Of a stretch of DNA of 64,000 nucleotides, positions 1 to 8,822 are shown one piece after another. Origin of the DNA: Salinirubrum litoreum (lineage in GTDB: Archaea; Halobacteriota; Halobacteria; Halobacteriales; Haloferacaceae); NCBI RefSeq assembly GCF_020567425.1, contig NZ_JAJCVJ010000002.1:971068-1035067 (forward strand), read 5' to 3'. Below the pieces are notes generated by a model. It had not been told where the DNA came from and made no database searches. It saw only the letters and a program-made list of their open reading frames with translations. Position 1 is the first letter of the stretch. Every line of letters begins with the position of its first letter. The position numbers were made by a program, and so were the translations under genes.

Positions 1-1437
1 AGTCTCCCGGCGACGGCGACCGACGAACAGTCTCCCGGCGACGCCACCGACGAGTCGCCGGTCAAGCCGAGCGCGTCGTTCGACATCGTCGACCTCGACA
101 CGGTCCGGCGGACCTACGCGCTGACGCCGACTACGTACCGTTCCGACGACGACGCACGGGTGGCACTCCAGTTCGCCCGCACCGGGACCGCCGACCACCC
201 GCCGGCAGTCGCGGTGAGCCTGACCAACGACAACGACTTCGCAAACACGTTTCGGCTGGACTGGCTCCCGCCGTTCGGCCGTCACGGGAGTCGGAACCCT
301 CACCGACTCGGCCGGCCGCGCGACCGGTACGAGGCCGCCTACCGCGCCACGCTGTACTTCGTCCCGACCGCGGCGCACCCGCTCGTCGACGACCCGCCGA
401 GCGTCGAGCGAGACACAGACGGTATCTGGCGACTGGCCGACGCCCCGAACACGGGCGAGTGGGGACCCGAGCAGTACCGACTCGCGCCCGGCGAGACGCT
501 CCGGGGGGAGTACGCGCTCGTCGGCCACCCGGACGGTGCCGGCACCGGCCGACCGACCGGCGTCTACGAGTTCCGAGGCGAGAGCGACCTCCGACTCGCG
601 GTGTGGGACACCGACCGGCCCGGTCCGACGACCGACTCGCGGTTCGCCGGCACCGACCTCCCGCCGGTCGGCCGCACCCGCGAGGGCGAGTCGGTGCCGA
701 CCGCGTGGGTCCACGACGCCGACGCGACGACGCCGAGTTACGTGCTTCCGGAGACCGAACGGGCGACACTCCCCGAGGGCATCGAGTTCGCGTTCGTCAA
801 CTCGAGCAGAGAGCCCACACAGTGCGGGCACTGGAACCTCTACAAACTCGTGGACGGCGAGTGGTTCCACGTCGCCCCGTCGGTCCACACCGCCGACTGC
901 CGGCTGGTACGACCCGGCGGGACGAAGACGTGGGACCTCCACGCCTACCCCGGCGAGGCGATTCCGAGTTACGGCGACCAGACGACTGTCGGCTTCCTCG
1001 GCGGCGGTCGCTACGGCGTCGTCGCCGGCTACGGCCACGCGACCCCGCAGTCTGGTGCGCTGGTCGAACTCGTCGGCCCGCCGGTCGAGGTCGTCCCGAC
1101 CGAGGACGTCGAGGCGTCTCGGGACGGCACGACCGTGACCGTCACCGCGCCGCAGTACGGCGACGCCGAGCACCCACCCGACGCCAGCCTCGTCGTGACC
1201 CGGACCGACGCCGATCCGGAGACGCGACTGATCCCCGAGCAGGTGATGCGCCGCCGGTATCGTGGGCTCCGGAACACGCTGTCGTGCTTCGACAGCGAGA
1301 CCGAGCGTGTCGTCCTCCGAACCGACCAGCACGTCGTGGACCGGACGGTGGGCTACGACGGCGACTCGCTGACCTTCCGACTCGCCGGGACCGTCTACGA
1401 GGCGGTCAGAGCGGGCGCGGTCGGCGTCGATCAGTAG
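1..1437 (+). CDS. Unrecognised protein, 5' end outside the window
   Basis: The frame is open from base 1, so the start lies upstream of the window; 478 residues are visible. I recognise no family. The visible part begins with a Ser/Asp/Pro-rich stretch, then has two beta-rich segments. The second (roughly visible residues 280-400) contains a TQCGHWNLYKLVDGEWFHV stretch that looks like an immunoglobulin-type beta sandwich, and a second Cys (HTADCRLV) could pair with the first. No membrane segment is visible in this part. The last seven bases overlap the convergent Fe-ADH-family gene. A secreted or surface beta-sandwich protein is a guess from composition only. Confidence 0.6.
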   Translation, partial: SLPATATDEQSPGDATDESPVKPSASFDIVDLDTVRRTYALTPTTYRSDDDARVALQFARTGTADHPPAVAVSLTNDNDFANTFRLDWLPPFGRHGSRNPHRLGRPRDRYEAAYRATLYFVPTAAHPLVDDPPSVERDTDGIWRLADAPNTGEWGPEQYRLAPGETLRGEYALVGHPDGAGTGRPTGVYEFRGESDLRLAVWDTDRPGPTTDSRFAGTDLPPVGRTREGESVPTAWVHDADATTPSYVLPETERATLPEGIEFAFVNSSREPTQCGHWNLYKLVDGEWFHVAPSVHTADCRLVRPGGTKTWDLHAYPGEAIPSYGDQTTVGFLGGGRYGVVAGYGHATPQSGALVELVGPPVEVVPTEDVEASRDGTTVTVTAPQYGDAEHPPDASLVVTRTDADPETRLIPEQVMRRRYRGLRNTLSCFDSETERVVLRTDQHVVDRTVGYDGDSLTFRLAGTVYEAVRAGAVGVDQ

Positions 1438-2693
1438 GCGTCCCGCAGGACACCCTCGATTTCCTCGCGGGTCGCTTCTAACTCGCTCGGCGCGTTCGCC
1501 ATGAAGGAGTCGTCCAGCACCGCCTGTGCGACCTCGGGGAAGTCGTCGGGGTCGGGACCGTCGACGTCCCGGAGTCGCGTCGGGAGGCCGAGCGCGTCCC
1601 GGACCGCTCCGACCTCGCGGACGACCGCTTCCGCCGGGTCGGCGGCGTCCGCGACGCCGAATGCCTCGGCCAGCAGGTCCCGCCGACCGTCACACTCGGC
1701 GAACAGGTACCGGAGCGCGTGCGGCGCGATGATGCCGTGGGCCGCCCCCTGCTGGACCGGGTAGGTCTTGGTCAGCGCGTGCCCGAAGGCGTGGATCACG
1801 GAGAGTGTGACGCCCTCGGGGCGAGAGACGCCGTACTGCACCAGTACGATCCCCTCCAGCACCGGGATCAGCGTCTCGGGATCGACCGTGCCGGCGCTCT
1901 CCGCTGTCGCACCCATCGCCCGGAGCGCGGGCGCGAGCACACCCAGCCCGTGACTCGCGGTCGCGTCGGTGATCGGCGTCCGGTTCCGGGCGTAGATCGT
2001 CTCCAGTCCTTTGTCGAAGCCGTTCATCGCCGAGGCCGACAGCACGCCGGTCGGCGTCGTCGCCACCAGGTCGGGGTCGTACACCGTCGTCGCCGGCATC
2101 AGTCGCGGGTCCGAGACTCCGCCGGCGGTCGCCGAGTCGACGATACCCCCCGCCGGATCGGCGGTGATGCCGGCGACCTGCGACAGTTCCGCGCCGGCCA
2201 GCGTCGTCGGCACCGCGACCACCGGCGGCAGGGCGGCGTCGGGTACCGTGAGCGTCCCCGTCTCCGCGAACTCCCGACCCACGGCGTCCGGATCGCGGTC
2301 GTCACCGGCCAGCAGAGCCGCGACGGTCGCCACGTCCAGACTGCTCCCGCCGCCGACCGCGACGAGGGCGTCGGCGTCCGACTCGCGCATCCGATCGCGG
2401 GCGGCCAGCGCGGTCGAGAGTCGCTTCTCGGGTGTCGTCTCGGCGAAGACGCCCGCGAGTCGGTCGCCGAGTCCCGCCCGGATCGGGTCCATCACGGCGG
2501 GGCTGGTCCCGACGGTCTGGCCGGTGACGACCAGCGCACGACTCGCGCCGAGGTCCGCGAGTTCGTCCGCGAGGGCGGCGGCGCTCCCGCGACCGAACCG
2601 GATCGTCGGCGGCCGGTAGTCGAACCGGAAGTCGCTGGCGGCGGCACGCGCGTCAAGCGTGCCGTCCGGCGCGTCGGCCGCGTCGTCGGTCAT
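1431..2693 (-). CDS. Iron-ADH superfamily dehydrogenase, maleylacetate-reductase-like
   Basis: This 420-residue protein belongs to the dehydroquinate-synthase-like/iron-ADH superfamily. It has the dinucleotide loop GGGSSLD (114-120), PTTLAGAE (162-169) and HGIIAPHAL (319-327). The PTT-AG-E and H---PHAL patterns resemble maleylacetate reductases more than ordinary iron-ADHs (PTTxGTGSE). Where iron-ADHs have the metal ligands D-x3-H, this protein reads N224-x3-K228 (NGFDKGLE), so metal binding is probably lost, as in maleylacetate reductases. The ATG overlaps the stop of the upstream ring-cleaving dioxygenase as ATGA, so the two are probably co-translated. Inferred role: NAD(P)H-dependent reduction of a maleylacetate-type product of aromatic ring cleavage. 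A generic iron-ADH role is the alternative. Confidence 0.85.
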   Translation of the reverse strand: MTDDAADAPDGTLDARAAASDFRFDYRPPTIRFGRGSAAALADELADLGASRALVVTGQTVGTSPAVMDPIRAGLGDRLAGVFAETTPEKRLSTALAARDRMRESDADALVAVGGGSSLDVATVAALLAGDDRDPDAVGREFAETGTLTVPDAALPPVVAVPTTLAGAELSQVAGITADPAGGIVDSATAGGVSDPRLMPATTVYDPDLVATTPTGVLSASAMNGFDKGLETIYARNRTPITDATASHGLGVLAPALRAMGATAESAGTVDPETLIPVLEGIVLVQYGVSRPEGVTLSVIHAFGHALTKTYPVQQGAAHGIIAPHALRYLFAECDGRRDLLAEAFGVADAADPAEAVVREVGAVRDALGLPTRLRDVDGPDPDDFPEVAQAVLDDSFMANAPSELEATREEIEGVLRDAY

Positions 2694-3667
2694 CGGTCGG
2701 CACCCGGGACCGCGTCGGGATCGAACTCCGCGAGACTCGCTTCGATCTCCGCGCGTTCGTCCTCCAGCCACTCCGGGAGGGTGAGCCGCGAGCCGAGGTC
2801 GTCGACCGACTCGTCGGCGGCGAAGCCCGGTCCGGTGGTCGCGATCTCGAACAGTACGCCGCCCGGTTCCCGGCAGTAGATCGCCGTGAAGTACTTCCGG
2901 TCGATGGGATCGGTGGCCTCCAGTCCGTGCTCGGCGTAGGCCTCGATGTACTGTTCCTGGTCGGCGACCGACTCGGCTGTGAACGCGACGTGGTGGACCG
3001 TGCCGACGCCCATCTGTCCTCTGCCGGCGTCGGTCTCCACGAGATCCACGACGGAGCCGGGACCGCCGTCCTGCGTGCGGAACCGGACCCGGCGCTTGCC
3101 GTCCTCTTCGATTTCGGCCTCCCGCTCGTAACCCAACACGCCGGTCAGGATCTCGGCCGTCGGGTCGACCTCGGCGACGGCGAGCGTCGCGCTGTGGAAG
3201 CCGCGCAGTTGGTGTTCGGCCGGTACGTCGCTGTCCGGCCACGGGTCGGCGGGGCTGTCCGCGGCGTCCGCGCTGGCGACGAGTTCGAGACCGATCCCGT
3301 CCGGATCGGCGAAGCGCAGGACGGTCTCGCCGAAGCGGTCGTCCTCCTCGACATCGACGCAGTGGTCGGCGAGGCGGTCGAGCCAGTAGTCCACCGAGTC
3401 GGGGCTGATCAGGTACGCCGTGTCGCGGGTCTGGCCCGCGCCGAACTGTCCCTGTCGGCCGTCGTCGGTCCACGGGAAGAAGGTGATGTTGGTCCCCGGC
3501 GTCCCGCGGTTGTCGCCGAAGTAGAAGTGGTAGGTGCCGGTGTCGTCGTGGTTGACGGTGCGCTTGACGAATCGGAGACCGAGCGTGCCGACGTAGAAGT
3601 CGGCGTTGCGCTGTGGGTCGCCCGCGATGGCGGTGACGTGGTGGAGTCCGGCGGTCGGTGGTGCCAT
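2690..3667 (-). CDS. VOC-family ring-cleaving dioxygenase (PcpA/MhqO type)
   Basis: This 325-residue protein has two vicinal-oxygen-chelate halves (about 7-130 and 155-280). GLHHVTAI (7-14), VHHVAF (224-229) and FEIATTG (273-279) give a 2-His-1-Glu iron site at H10, H226 and E274. The second-shell residues H9, T12, H225, R257 and Y264 match, with a one- or two-residue offset, those reported for PcpA (H10, T13, H226, R259, Y266). That points to ring cleavage of a para-hydroquinone rather than a catechol. The start ATG at 3667 is used because GLHHVTAI directly follows it, as in the family. The stop overlaps the reductase gene by ATGA. The actual aromatic substrate is not known. Confidence 0.9.
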   Translation of the reverse strand: MAPPTAGLHHVTAIAGDPQRNADFYVGTLGLRFVKRTVNHDDTGTYHFYFGDNRGTPGTNITFFPWTDDGRQGQFGAGQTRDTAYLISPDSVDYWLDRLADHCVDVEEDDRFGETVLRFADPDGIGLELVASADAADSPADPWPDSDVPAEHQLRGFHSATLAVAEVDPTAEILTGVLGYEREAEIEEDGKRRVRFRTQDGGPGSVVDLVETDAGRGQMGVGTVHHVAFTAESVADQEQYIEAYAEHGLEATDPIDRKYFTAIYCREPGGVLFEIATTGPGFAADESVDDLGSRLTLPEWLEDERAEIEASLAEFDPDAVPGADR

Positions 3668-3732
3668 ACTCGTGGTAGGTGCGCCGGCGATATGGGTGCT
3701 GTGGGCGTCGGCGTCACCGACCGACACGGGGG

Positions 3733-4107
3733 TTACCGGAGATACTCGATCCCGACGACGACTGCGACCGCCAGTAACCCGCCGGAGCCGAACGCCGTCA
3801 GTGGGGCGCCGATGCCCGGAACGAGTTGGACCGACCCCCACGCCACGGCAACGACGGAGGCGATGACGAGCGCCCGGCCGACGACGCCGATGCCCCGGAA
3901 CCACGTCCCGACGCGCTCTGCGACCCCGGTCGCCGACGCCGGACCGACCGCGAGTCCGAACACGAGAACGCCAGCGAGGAACCACAGCCAGTGGGTGCTG
4001 GCGACGGTCAGGAGAGACACGACCGCCGTCGCGCCCGCGATGACACCAAAAGCGAGGTCCAGTCGGGTCGGGTGTCCGTCGGGACTCCAGACGGACCAGC
4101 GACTCAC
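3733..4107 (-). CDS. Small four-helix membrane protein
   Basis: About 124 residues starting at GTG 4107 (MSRWSVWSPDG); GTG codons at 4116 and 4119 are alternative starts. There are four hydrophobic segments: a pair separated by a short HWLW turn, then a pair after the loop VGTWFRGIGVVGR. The protein ends in a helix closing with GIEYLR. It is a haloarchaeal-style integral membrane protein with no domain I can name. It lies 65 bases upstream of the dioxygenase on the same strand and could share its transcript. It is divergent from the lipoprotein gene that starts at 4237. Confidence 0.7.
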   Translation of the reverse strand: MSRWSVWSPDGHPTRLDLAFGVIAGATAVVSLLTVASTHWLWFLAGVLVFGLAVGPASATGVAERVGTWFRGIGVVGRALVIASVVAVAWGSVQLVPGIGAPLTAFGSGGLLAVAVVVGIEYLR

Positions 4108-4236
4108 GGGAGCCACCACCGGACTGTGAAGTGTCGAGTGTGGAGGGCGAACGGCATCGTCCGACCGCTGACACGCGACCGGTATCAAGCTACTGCCGCC
4201 ACCGCCCAGCACAGCCACAAACCACTCGGAGCCTCG

Positions 4237-5457
4237 ATGCCAACGACCGAGCGAATGCCGCCCACTCGTCGGTCCCTCCTCCGAGCGTCGGCAGTCGCGG
4301 GCACCGCCAGCCTCGCCGGCTGTGTCGGCGATTCGCCGCTCGCCGACTCGCCGCTCGCAGACCCGATTCCACCCGACCCCGACACGTGGCCGCTGGCGAA
4401 CTACGACCCCCAGCAGACCGCCGCGAACCGCGGTGCCAGTCCGCCGACCGACCCCACGGTCGAGACGTTCGACAGCACCGAGGACGCCTCGACCGTCGTC
4501 GTCGGCGGGGAGGGCGACGAGCGTCGCGTCGTTGTCGGCGGCTACGACCGCCTGACCGCCCACCGCCCCGACGGCTCGGTCGCGTGGCGTGCCGGCGACG
4601 CCGACGAGGTGGCGATCCGACCGGGGTCCGACATCTGCTACGCCACCGGCGGGAACGCCCCGTTCCGGGCACTCTCGCTCGCAGACGGCAGTCGGCAGTG
4701 GACGACCGAGGCACCGAACGGCTTCGCGGTCGTCCCCTCGACACGCGGGCCGTTTCTGCCGTTCAACGGCGGCGTCGACGCCTACGACCGCGAGGGCACG
4801 CGCCGGTATCGCGTCGCTCGCGGCGACGGACTCGGCTACGCCGGGGTCGCACTCGCCGACACAGTCTACGTGACCGACGTGGGGATGGCCGAGCGCCTCC
4901 GGCCGCGCGGGGCGATCCGGGCGTTCCGCGAGCGCCCCCCGGCCGCCGAGTGGCGCGTCGAACAGTCGCTGGGCTACAGCCACACGGTCGCCGTCGCCGA
5001 CGGGACCGTCTTCGTCACCGACGAGCGCACGGACGGCACCGGCGGGGTGCTGGCGCTCGACGCGGCGACAGGTGGGGTCGAGTGGCGGCGGGACCTCGGC
5101 CAGCGACCGGACGGGCTCGCGGTCGGTCCCGACCGACTCTACCTCGCTGTGTCGATAGACCGCGAGACCGAGGCGAATCTGTTGTTCGCACTCCGACGAG
5201 ACGACGGGGCGACCGACTGGACCGCAGCCGAGTACGGTCCCGAGTCGGGCTACTACGCCGATCCGGTCGTCGCCGGCGACAGCGTGCTCGTCGGCGGGAA
5301 GCAGGTGGATCGCCGGGCTGGCTTCCTCCAGTCGTTCACGCTCGCGGGCGACGAGCAGTGGACCGTCGAGTTCGAGACGGCGGTGCGTGCGGTCGCGCCG
5401 GTCGCGGATCGACTGTACGTCGCCACCGACGACGGGCAGTTGGCCATCCTGTCGTGA
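4237..5457 (+). CDS. PQQ-like beta-propeller lipoprotein
   Basis: 406 residues. The N-terminus has a Tat motif (TRRSLLR, 10-16), a short hydrophobic stretch and a lipobox LAGC with the acylated Cys at 29, so it should be exported folded and anchored on the outside of the cell. ATG 4255 is an alternative start that still keeps the twin arginines. The rest is built of propeller blades with recurrent G---ALDAATGGVEWRRDLG and V-DRLYVATDDGQL patterns typical of PQQ-like (PF13360-type) repeats. These proteins usually act as scaffolds or bind redox cofactors outside the membrane. No enzyme residues can be assigned. It converges on the MBL nuclease gene with an 8-base gap. Confidence 0.88.
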   Translation: MPTTERMPPTRRSLLRASAVAGTASLAGCVGDSPLADSPLADPIPPDPDTWPLANYDPQQTAANRGASPPTDPTVETFDSTEDASTVVVGGEGDERRVVVGGYDRLTAHRPDGSVAWRAGDADEVAIRPGSDICYATGGNAPFRALSLADGSRQWTTEAPNGFAVVPSTRGPFLPFNGGVDAYDREGTRRYRVARGDGLGYAGVALADTVYVTDVGMAERLRPRGAIRAFRERPPAAEWRVEQSLGYSHTVAVADGTVFVTDERTDGTGGVLALDAATGGVEWRRDLGQRPDGLAVGPDRLYLAVSIDRETEANLLFALRRDDGATDWTAAEYGPESGYYADPVVAGDSVLVGGKQVDRRAGFLQSFTLAGDEQWTVEFETAVRAVAPVADRLYVATDDGQLAILS

Positions 5458-5464
5458 ATCGAGA

Positions 5465-6505
5465 TCAGAAGTCGCCGAGCGCGGTCTGGTTCGCCCTGAG
5501 CGCCGTCGCGTCGTACCCCTCGGTCACGAGGTGGTCGGCGAAGGCGTCCGCCGACCCGTGTTGCGTGTAGACCTGTTCGGGATCGACCGCGTCTACGAGG
5601 TCGCACAGCTCCCGGAAGTCGCAGTGGTCGGAGAGGGGGAACGTCACGTCGTAGTCGCCGCGGAACTTGAAGGAGTCGTCGACGGCCCACCCGGAGAAGC
5701 CGGCCGTCACCGCGCCGGTCGACTCGACGAGGCGGTCGATCCAGTCGATGCGGGCTGTCGTCATCGGCAGGACGAGCGCGTCACCCGCGCCGAGATCCGT
5801 CTCCTCGGTGTACGCCGAGACGTCGAACCTCACGTCGCGGTGGGCTTCGATCTGCTCGTTCACCCGGCGGACCGCGTCGGTCGTGTAGACGGTTCTGTCG
5901 GCCTCGCTCGCGAGCAACTGGAGTTTCTGTGCGCGGCCGAGGGCGTAGCCGAAGAGGAGGACGGGGTCGTCGGTGTCGGTCAGCCAGTCCCGGATCTCGC
6001 CGGCGAGCGTCGCGTGGTCGGGGAAGACGTACTCCGGTTCGCCGTAGGTCGTCTCGACGATCAGTACCTCGGCCTCGGGCGGGTCGAAGCCGTCGAGGTA
6101 GAACCGCGAGCGCGTGGAGACGTCGCCGGTGTAGAGGTAACGCGTGCCGTCGGGGTCGGTGACGAGCGTGGCCCGAGAGCCGGCGACGTGGCCAGCCGGC
6201 AGGAGGGCGATCCGGTCGTCGGCGGTCGCGTGGAGTGGCGTCTCCTTCCGGGCGGTGGCGAGGTCGGCGGTGAGGTCGGAGCAGACGGCCGTGACCTCGG
6301 GTTCCGGCCAGTGGTCGCCGTGCGCGTGGGAGACGACCGCCACGTCGTCGGCCGAGTCGTCGGCGTCGCCCGCGTCGCTGGGATCGTCGGCGTCACAGAC
6401 GACCCGGGTCCCGTCCGAGAGGTGAATCTCGATCCCGTCGCGGTACTGAACCGTCACTGCGGGTCGTTGGGAGCGAGGGCGCAAGTCGGTTCCGGCGTCG
6501 ATCAC
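5465..6505 (-). CDS. MBL-fold exonuclease-like protein (SNM1/CPSF type)
   Basis: 346 residues with a metallo-beta-lactamase core: SHAHGDH (59-65), LLPAGH (101-106), GDVSTRSRF (127-135), ETTYG (151-155) and a late SDHCDF. The order and spacing resemble COG1236 (mRNA 3'-end processing factor-like and ligase-associated DNA exonucleases) rather than RNase Z or glyoxalase II. The GTG start at 6505 overlaps the stop of the small upstream gene as GTGA. GTG 6457 (MTVQYRDG) is a shorter alternative. The next gene but one upstream is DNA ligase, which suggests a role in DNA end processing; this is inference by analogy with bacterial ligase/MBL clusters. A role in RNA processing is the alternative. Confidence 0.85.
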   Translation of the reverse strand: MIDAGTDLRPRSQRPAVTVQYRDGIEIHLSDGTRVVCDADDPSDAGDADDSADDVAVVSHAHGDHWPEPEVTAVCSDLTADLATARKETPLHATADDRIALLPAGHVAGSRATLVTDPDGTRYLYTGDVSTRSRFYLDGFDPPEAEVLIVETTYGEPEYVFPDHATLAGEIRDWLTDTDDPVLLFGYALGRAQKLQLLASEADRTVYTTDAVRRVNEQIEAHRDVRFDVSAYTEETDLGAGDALVLPMTTARIDWIDRLVESTGAVTAGFSGWAVDDSFKFRGDYDVTFPLSDHCDFRELCDLVDAVDPEQVYTQHGSADAFADHLVTEGYDATALRANQTALGDF

Positions 6506-6888
6506 GGATCACAGGGGCGGACGTCGTCGCCGCCCTGTCGCTCCGTCCCACCGGGACCGACGACGTAGGTCGCCTCGCTGGCGGTGTCGGCGTAGACCGT
6601 CGTCCCGTCGCGGTCGACCGTGTAGGCGTACGGGACCTCGACCGAGACGACGACGCCTCGCGCCGTCACTCCGGAGACCGACGCGGCGTACCGTTCCGTC
6701 CCCTCGCGGACGCCCCAGTCGTCGAGACAGTCGGCGTCGGCCAGTCGCGTCTCGAGGTGGCGCTCCTCGGCGGTTCGGGCACGGCCTTCGGCGGCCGGGA
6801 CCGCGAGTCCGGCGACGAGGAGGAGACAGACGACGCCGACGAGGAGGGCGGTTCCCGGTCGGTCACGCGGGTCGAGACGGGCCAGCAT
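6502..6888 (-). CDS. Small N-terminally anchored extracytoplasmic protein
   Basis: 128 residues. One strong hydrophobic segment (about 13-32, GTALLVGVVCLLLVAGLAVP) follows a short charged N-terminus, so this is either a signal anchor or an uncleaved signal. The remaining 95 residues are polar, with two cysteines (DADCLDDWG and VRPCDP near the C-terminus) that could form a disulfide outside the cell. I recognise no family. It lies between ligA (73 bases upstream) and the MBL exonuclease (4-base overlap), so it is probably part of that transcript, although its export signal does not fit an obvious DNA-repair role. Confidence 0.7.
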   Translation of the reverse strand: MLARLDPRDRPGTALLVGVVCLLLVAGLAVPAAEGRARTAEERHLETRLADADCLDDWGVREGTERYAASVSGVTARGVVVSVEVPYAYTVDRDGTTVYADTASEATYVVGPGGTERQGGDDVRPCDP

Positions 6889-6961
6889 GTATCGTGTCGC
6901 ACCCCCGATTCCGAGGCGACCGGTAAACGTCTTCTGTCGGGCCGCCGGGCGACCCTACTCG

Positions 6962-8737
6962 TCACTGCGAGTCGTACAGCGACTGGACCCGGTCGAGACT
7001 GTCGGCGTCGGTCGGGGCGAGGTCCTCACGAATCCCGAGGAACCGCGGGAACCGCAGGGCGAACCCGGAGTCGTAGGTCGTCGACGACTGGATCTCCTCG
7101 TACTCGACTTCGAGCACGAGGTCGGGGTCGAGGGTCACGTCCCGGCCGTCGCGGGCGACGACCGACTCCTCCAGTCTGTCGGTCAGTTCCTGGAGTTCCG
7201 CGTCGGTGTAGCCGGTGGAGACGCGGCCGACCTCTCTGAGGGCGTCGGTCTCGGGGTCGTAGCAGGCGAGGTAGAGTCGGCCGAGCAGTTCCGAGCGCCG
7301 GCCCTCGCTGTAGGTCGCCCGCGAGACGACCAAGTCGAGTGGCTCCATCGTCGGCTTCAGTTTCAGCAGCCGGCCGACCCGACGGCCCGGTTCGTAGGTG
7401 GCGTCGGGGTTCTTCAGCATCAGGCCCTCGTGACCCGCGTCGAGCGCCTCGCGGTAGAGCGACTCGGCGGGGTCGTCGCCGTGTTCGCCGTCCCCGTCGT
7501 GCGCGGCGGGGTCACCATCGCCGGTGTCGGCCGGGACCCACTCGCTCCGAACCGGTTCGAGACCGGCGCGGCCGGCGTCGAGGTCGGGCGCGACCGACTC
7601 GTAGCTCTCGGCGAGGTGGGTCAGTCGGTCCCGGAGCGGGCGGTCCAGCAGTGTCTCGCCGGCCGCGAGGCAGTCGAACAGGTGGGCGACGACCGGCACC
7701 TCGCGGGCCATCTCGGCGACGCGGGACTCGCGTTTGACTCGCTGGGAGAGTCGCTGGAAGGCGACCGGGACACGGTCACTGGGGTCGGCGTGGATCGACT
7801 CGGGGGTGTAGCCGACGAGTTCCCCGTCGAGGAGCACGCTGTCGGCGGTGACCCCCTCGCGGACCGCCCGGACCACGTCGGGGAACTGGGCGGTCACGTC
7901 CGCCAGTCGCCGGGTGAACAGCCACACGTCGTCGCCGGCGACGTGGACCTGGACCCGGATGCCGTCGTACTTGTACTCACACCGACTCTCCCCGCTCTCT
8001 CCGGCCGCGTCGGCCAGCCCCGCGTCGAGGCGCTCGGCCTTCTCGGCGAGCATCGACTGCACCGGCCGACCGATCTCGACGTCGAGGTCGGCGAGTCCCT
8101 CGCGTCCCGCCTCGCGGGCGGTCCGGGCCACCACGCGGAAGTCGGTCGTCACCTGATAGGCGCGCTCGACCGCCCGGATCGACTCCTCGCTCCCGTCGAG
8201 GAAGGCGTGGGCGACGGCGTCCCGGATGGTCCCCTCGCCGACCCCGACGCGGAGGTGGCCGAGTGCGGTCCGGACGACGTACCGGGCCTCGCTCGTGTCG
8301 GCGTCGGCCAGCAAGCCCGCGATGGCGTCGACGCTGCGCCCCTGGCTCCCGTCGCCCGCGTAGGTGGCGACCTCCCGGAGCGTGTCGTGAACGCGGGCGA
8401 CCGTGAGGGGTTCGGAGAAGAGGGTCTGCTGGCCCCCGTGGTCGACCGCCCAGGCCGCCGCGTCGCCGAGGTCGCCGGTGGCGCGCCACTGCTCGCGGAC
8501 CTCGCTTTCGGGTGCGCCGGTCGCGGTGAGAATCGCGTCGAGGGTCAGGCTGGAGGAGACGCCGAGGTCCGGGCGGTCGTAGGCCGGGCCGAGACGCCCC
8601 CGGACCAGGGTGACGAGGCGGTCCAGCAGGTCGGGGTCGGCGTCGGCGAAGGTCTCGGCGAGGATGTCGCGCTTGGCGTTGGTCGAGTCGGTCCCGGCGA
8701 GGTCGTCGTAGACCGCGACGAGGCCTGCGTACTGCAT
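6962..8737 (-). CDS. ligA: ATP-dependent DNA ligase
   Basis: 591 residues, the usual length of archaeal/eukaryote-like ATP ligases. The N-terminal helical DNA-binding domain covers about 1-220. The adenylation motif I is EYKYDGIR, with the AMP-accepting lysine at K256. Further motifs include FTRRL, LLDGELVGY, EGLMLKNP and the lysine motif RLLKLKP, followed by the OB-fold domain ending FALRFPRFLGIRED. It seals nicks in replication and repair. An acidic insertion (WVPADTGDGDP and following) is a halophile-type loop. The ATG at 8737 is chosen because MQYAGLV is the expected family start. The 530-base region upstream holds a dispersed repeat rather than another gene. It reads towards the small membrane gene and the MBL nuclease, probably as one operon. 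Confidence 0.97.
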   Translation of the reverse strand: MQYAGLVAVYDDLAGTDSTNAKRDILAETFADADPDLLDRLVTLVRGRLGPAYDRPDLGVSSSLTLDAILTATGAPESEVREQWRATGDLGDAAAWAVDHGGQQTLFSEPLTVARVHDTLREVATYAGDGSQGRSVDAIAGLLADADTSEARYVVRTALGHLRVGVGEGTIRDAVAHAFLDGSEESIRAVERAYQVTTDFRVVARTAREAGREGLADLDVEIGRPVQSMLAEKAERLDAGLADAAGESGESRCEYKYDGIRVQVHVAGDDVWLFTRRLADVTAQFPDVVRAVREGVTADSVLLDGELVGYTPESIHADPSDRVPVAFQRLSQRVKRESRVAEMAREVPVVAHLFDCLAAGETLLDRPLRDRLTHLAESYESVAPDLDAGRAGLEPVRSEWVPADTGDGDPAAHDGDGEHGDDPAESLYREALDAGHEGLMLKNPDATYEPGRRVGRLLKLKPTMEPLDLVVSRATYSEGRRSELLGRLYLACYDPETDALREVGRVSTGYTDAELQELTDRLEESVVARDGRDVTLDPDLVLEVEYEEIQSSTTYDSGFALRFPRFLGIREDLAPTDADSLDRVQSLYDSQ

Positions 8738-8822
8738 CACTCGGGGGTTGGGTGGCTGGTGGCAAAAGCTGGTCGGGAAGATTGAGTCGGTGGTTTCTGG
8801 GTAGTGCTTGGCCGTGAGTGTG

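Noticed and set aside
3733-4983. Long minus-strand frame covering the lipoprotein gene
   Set aside because: Only its last 124 codons look like a protein (membrane segments); the rest is antisense to the beta-propeller gene.
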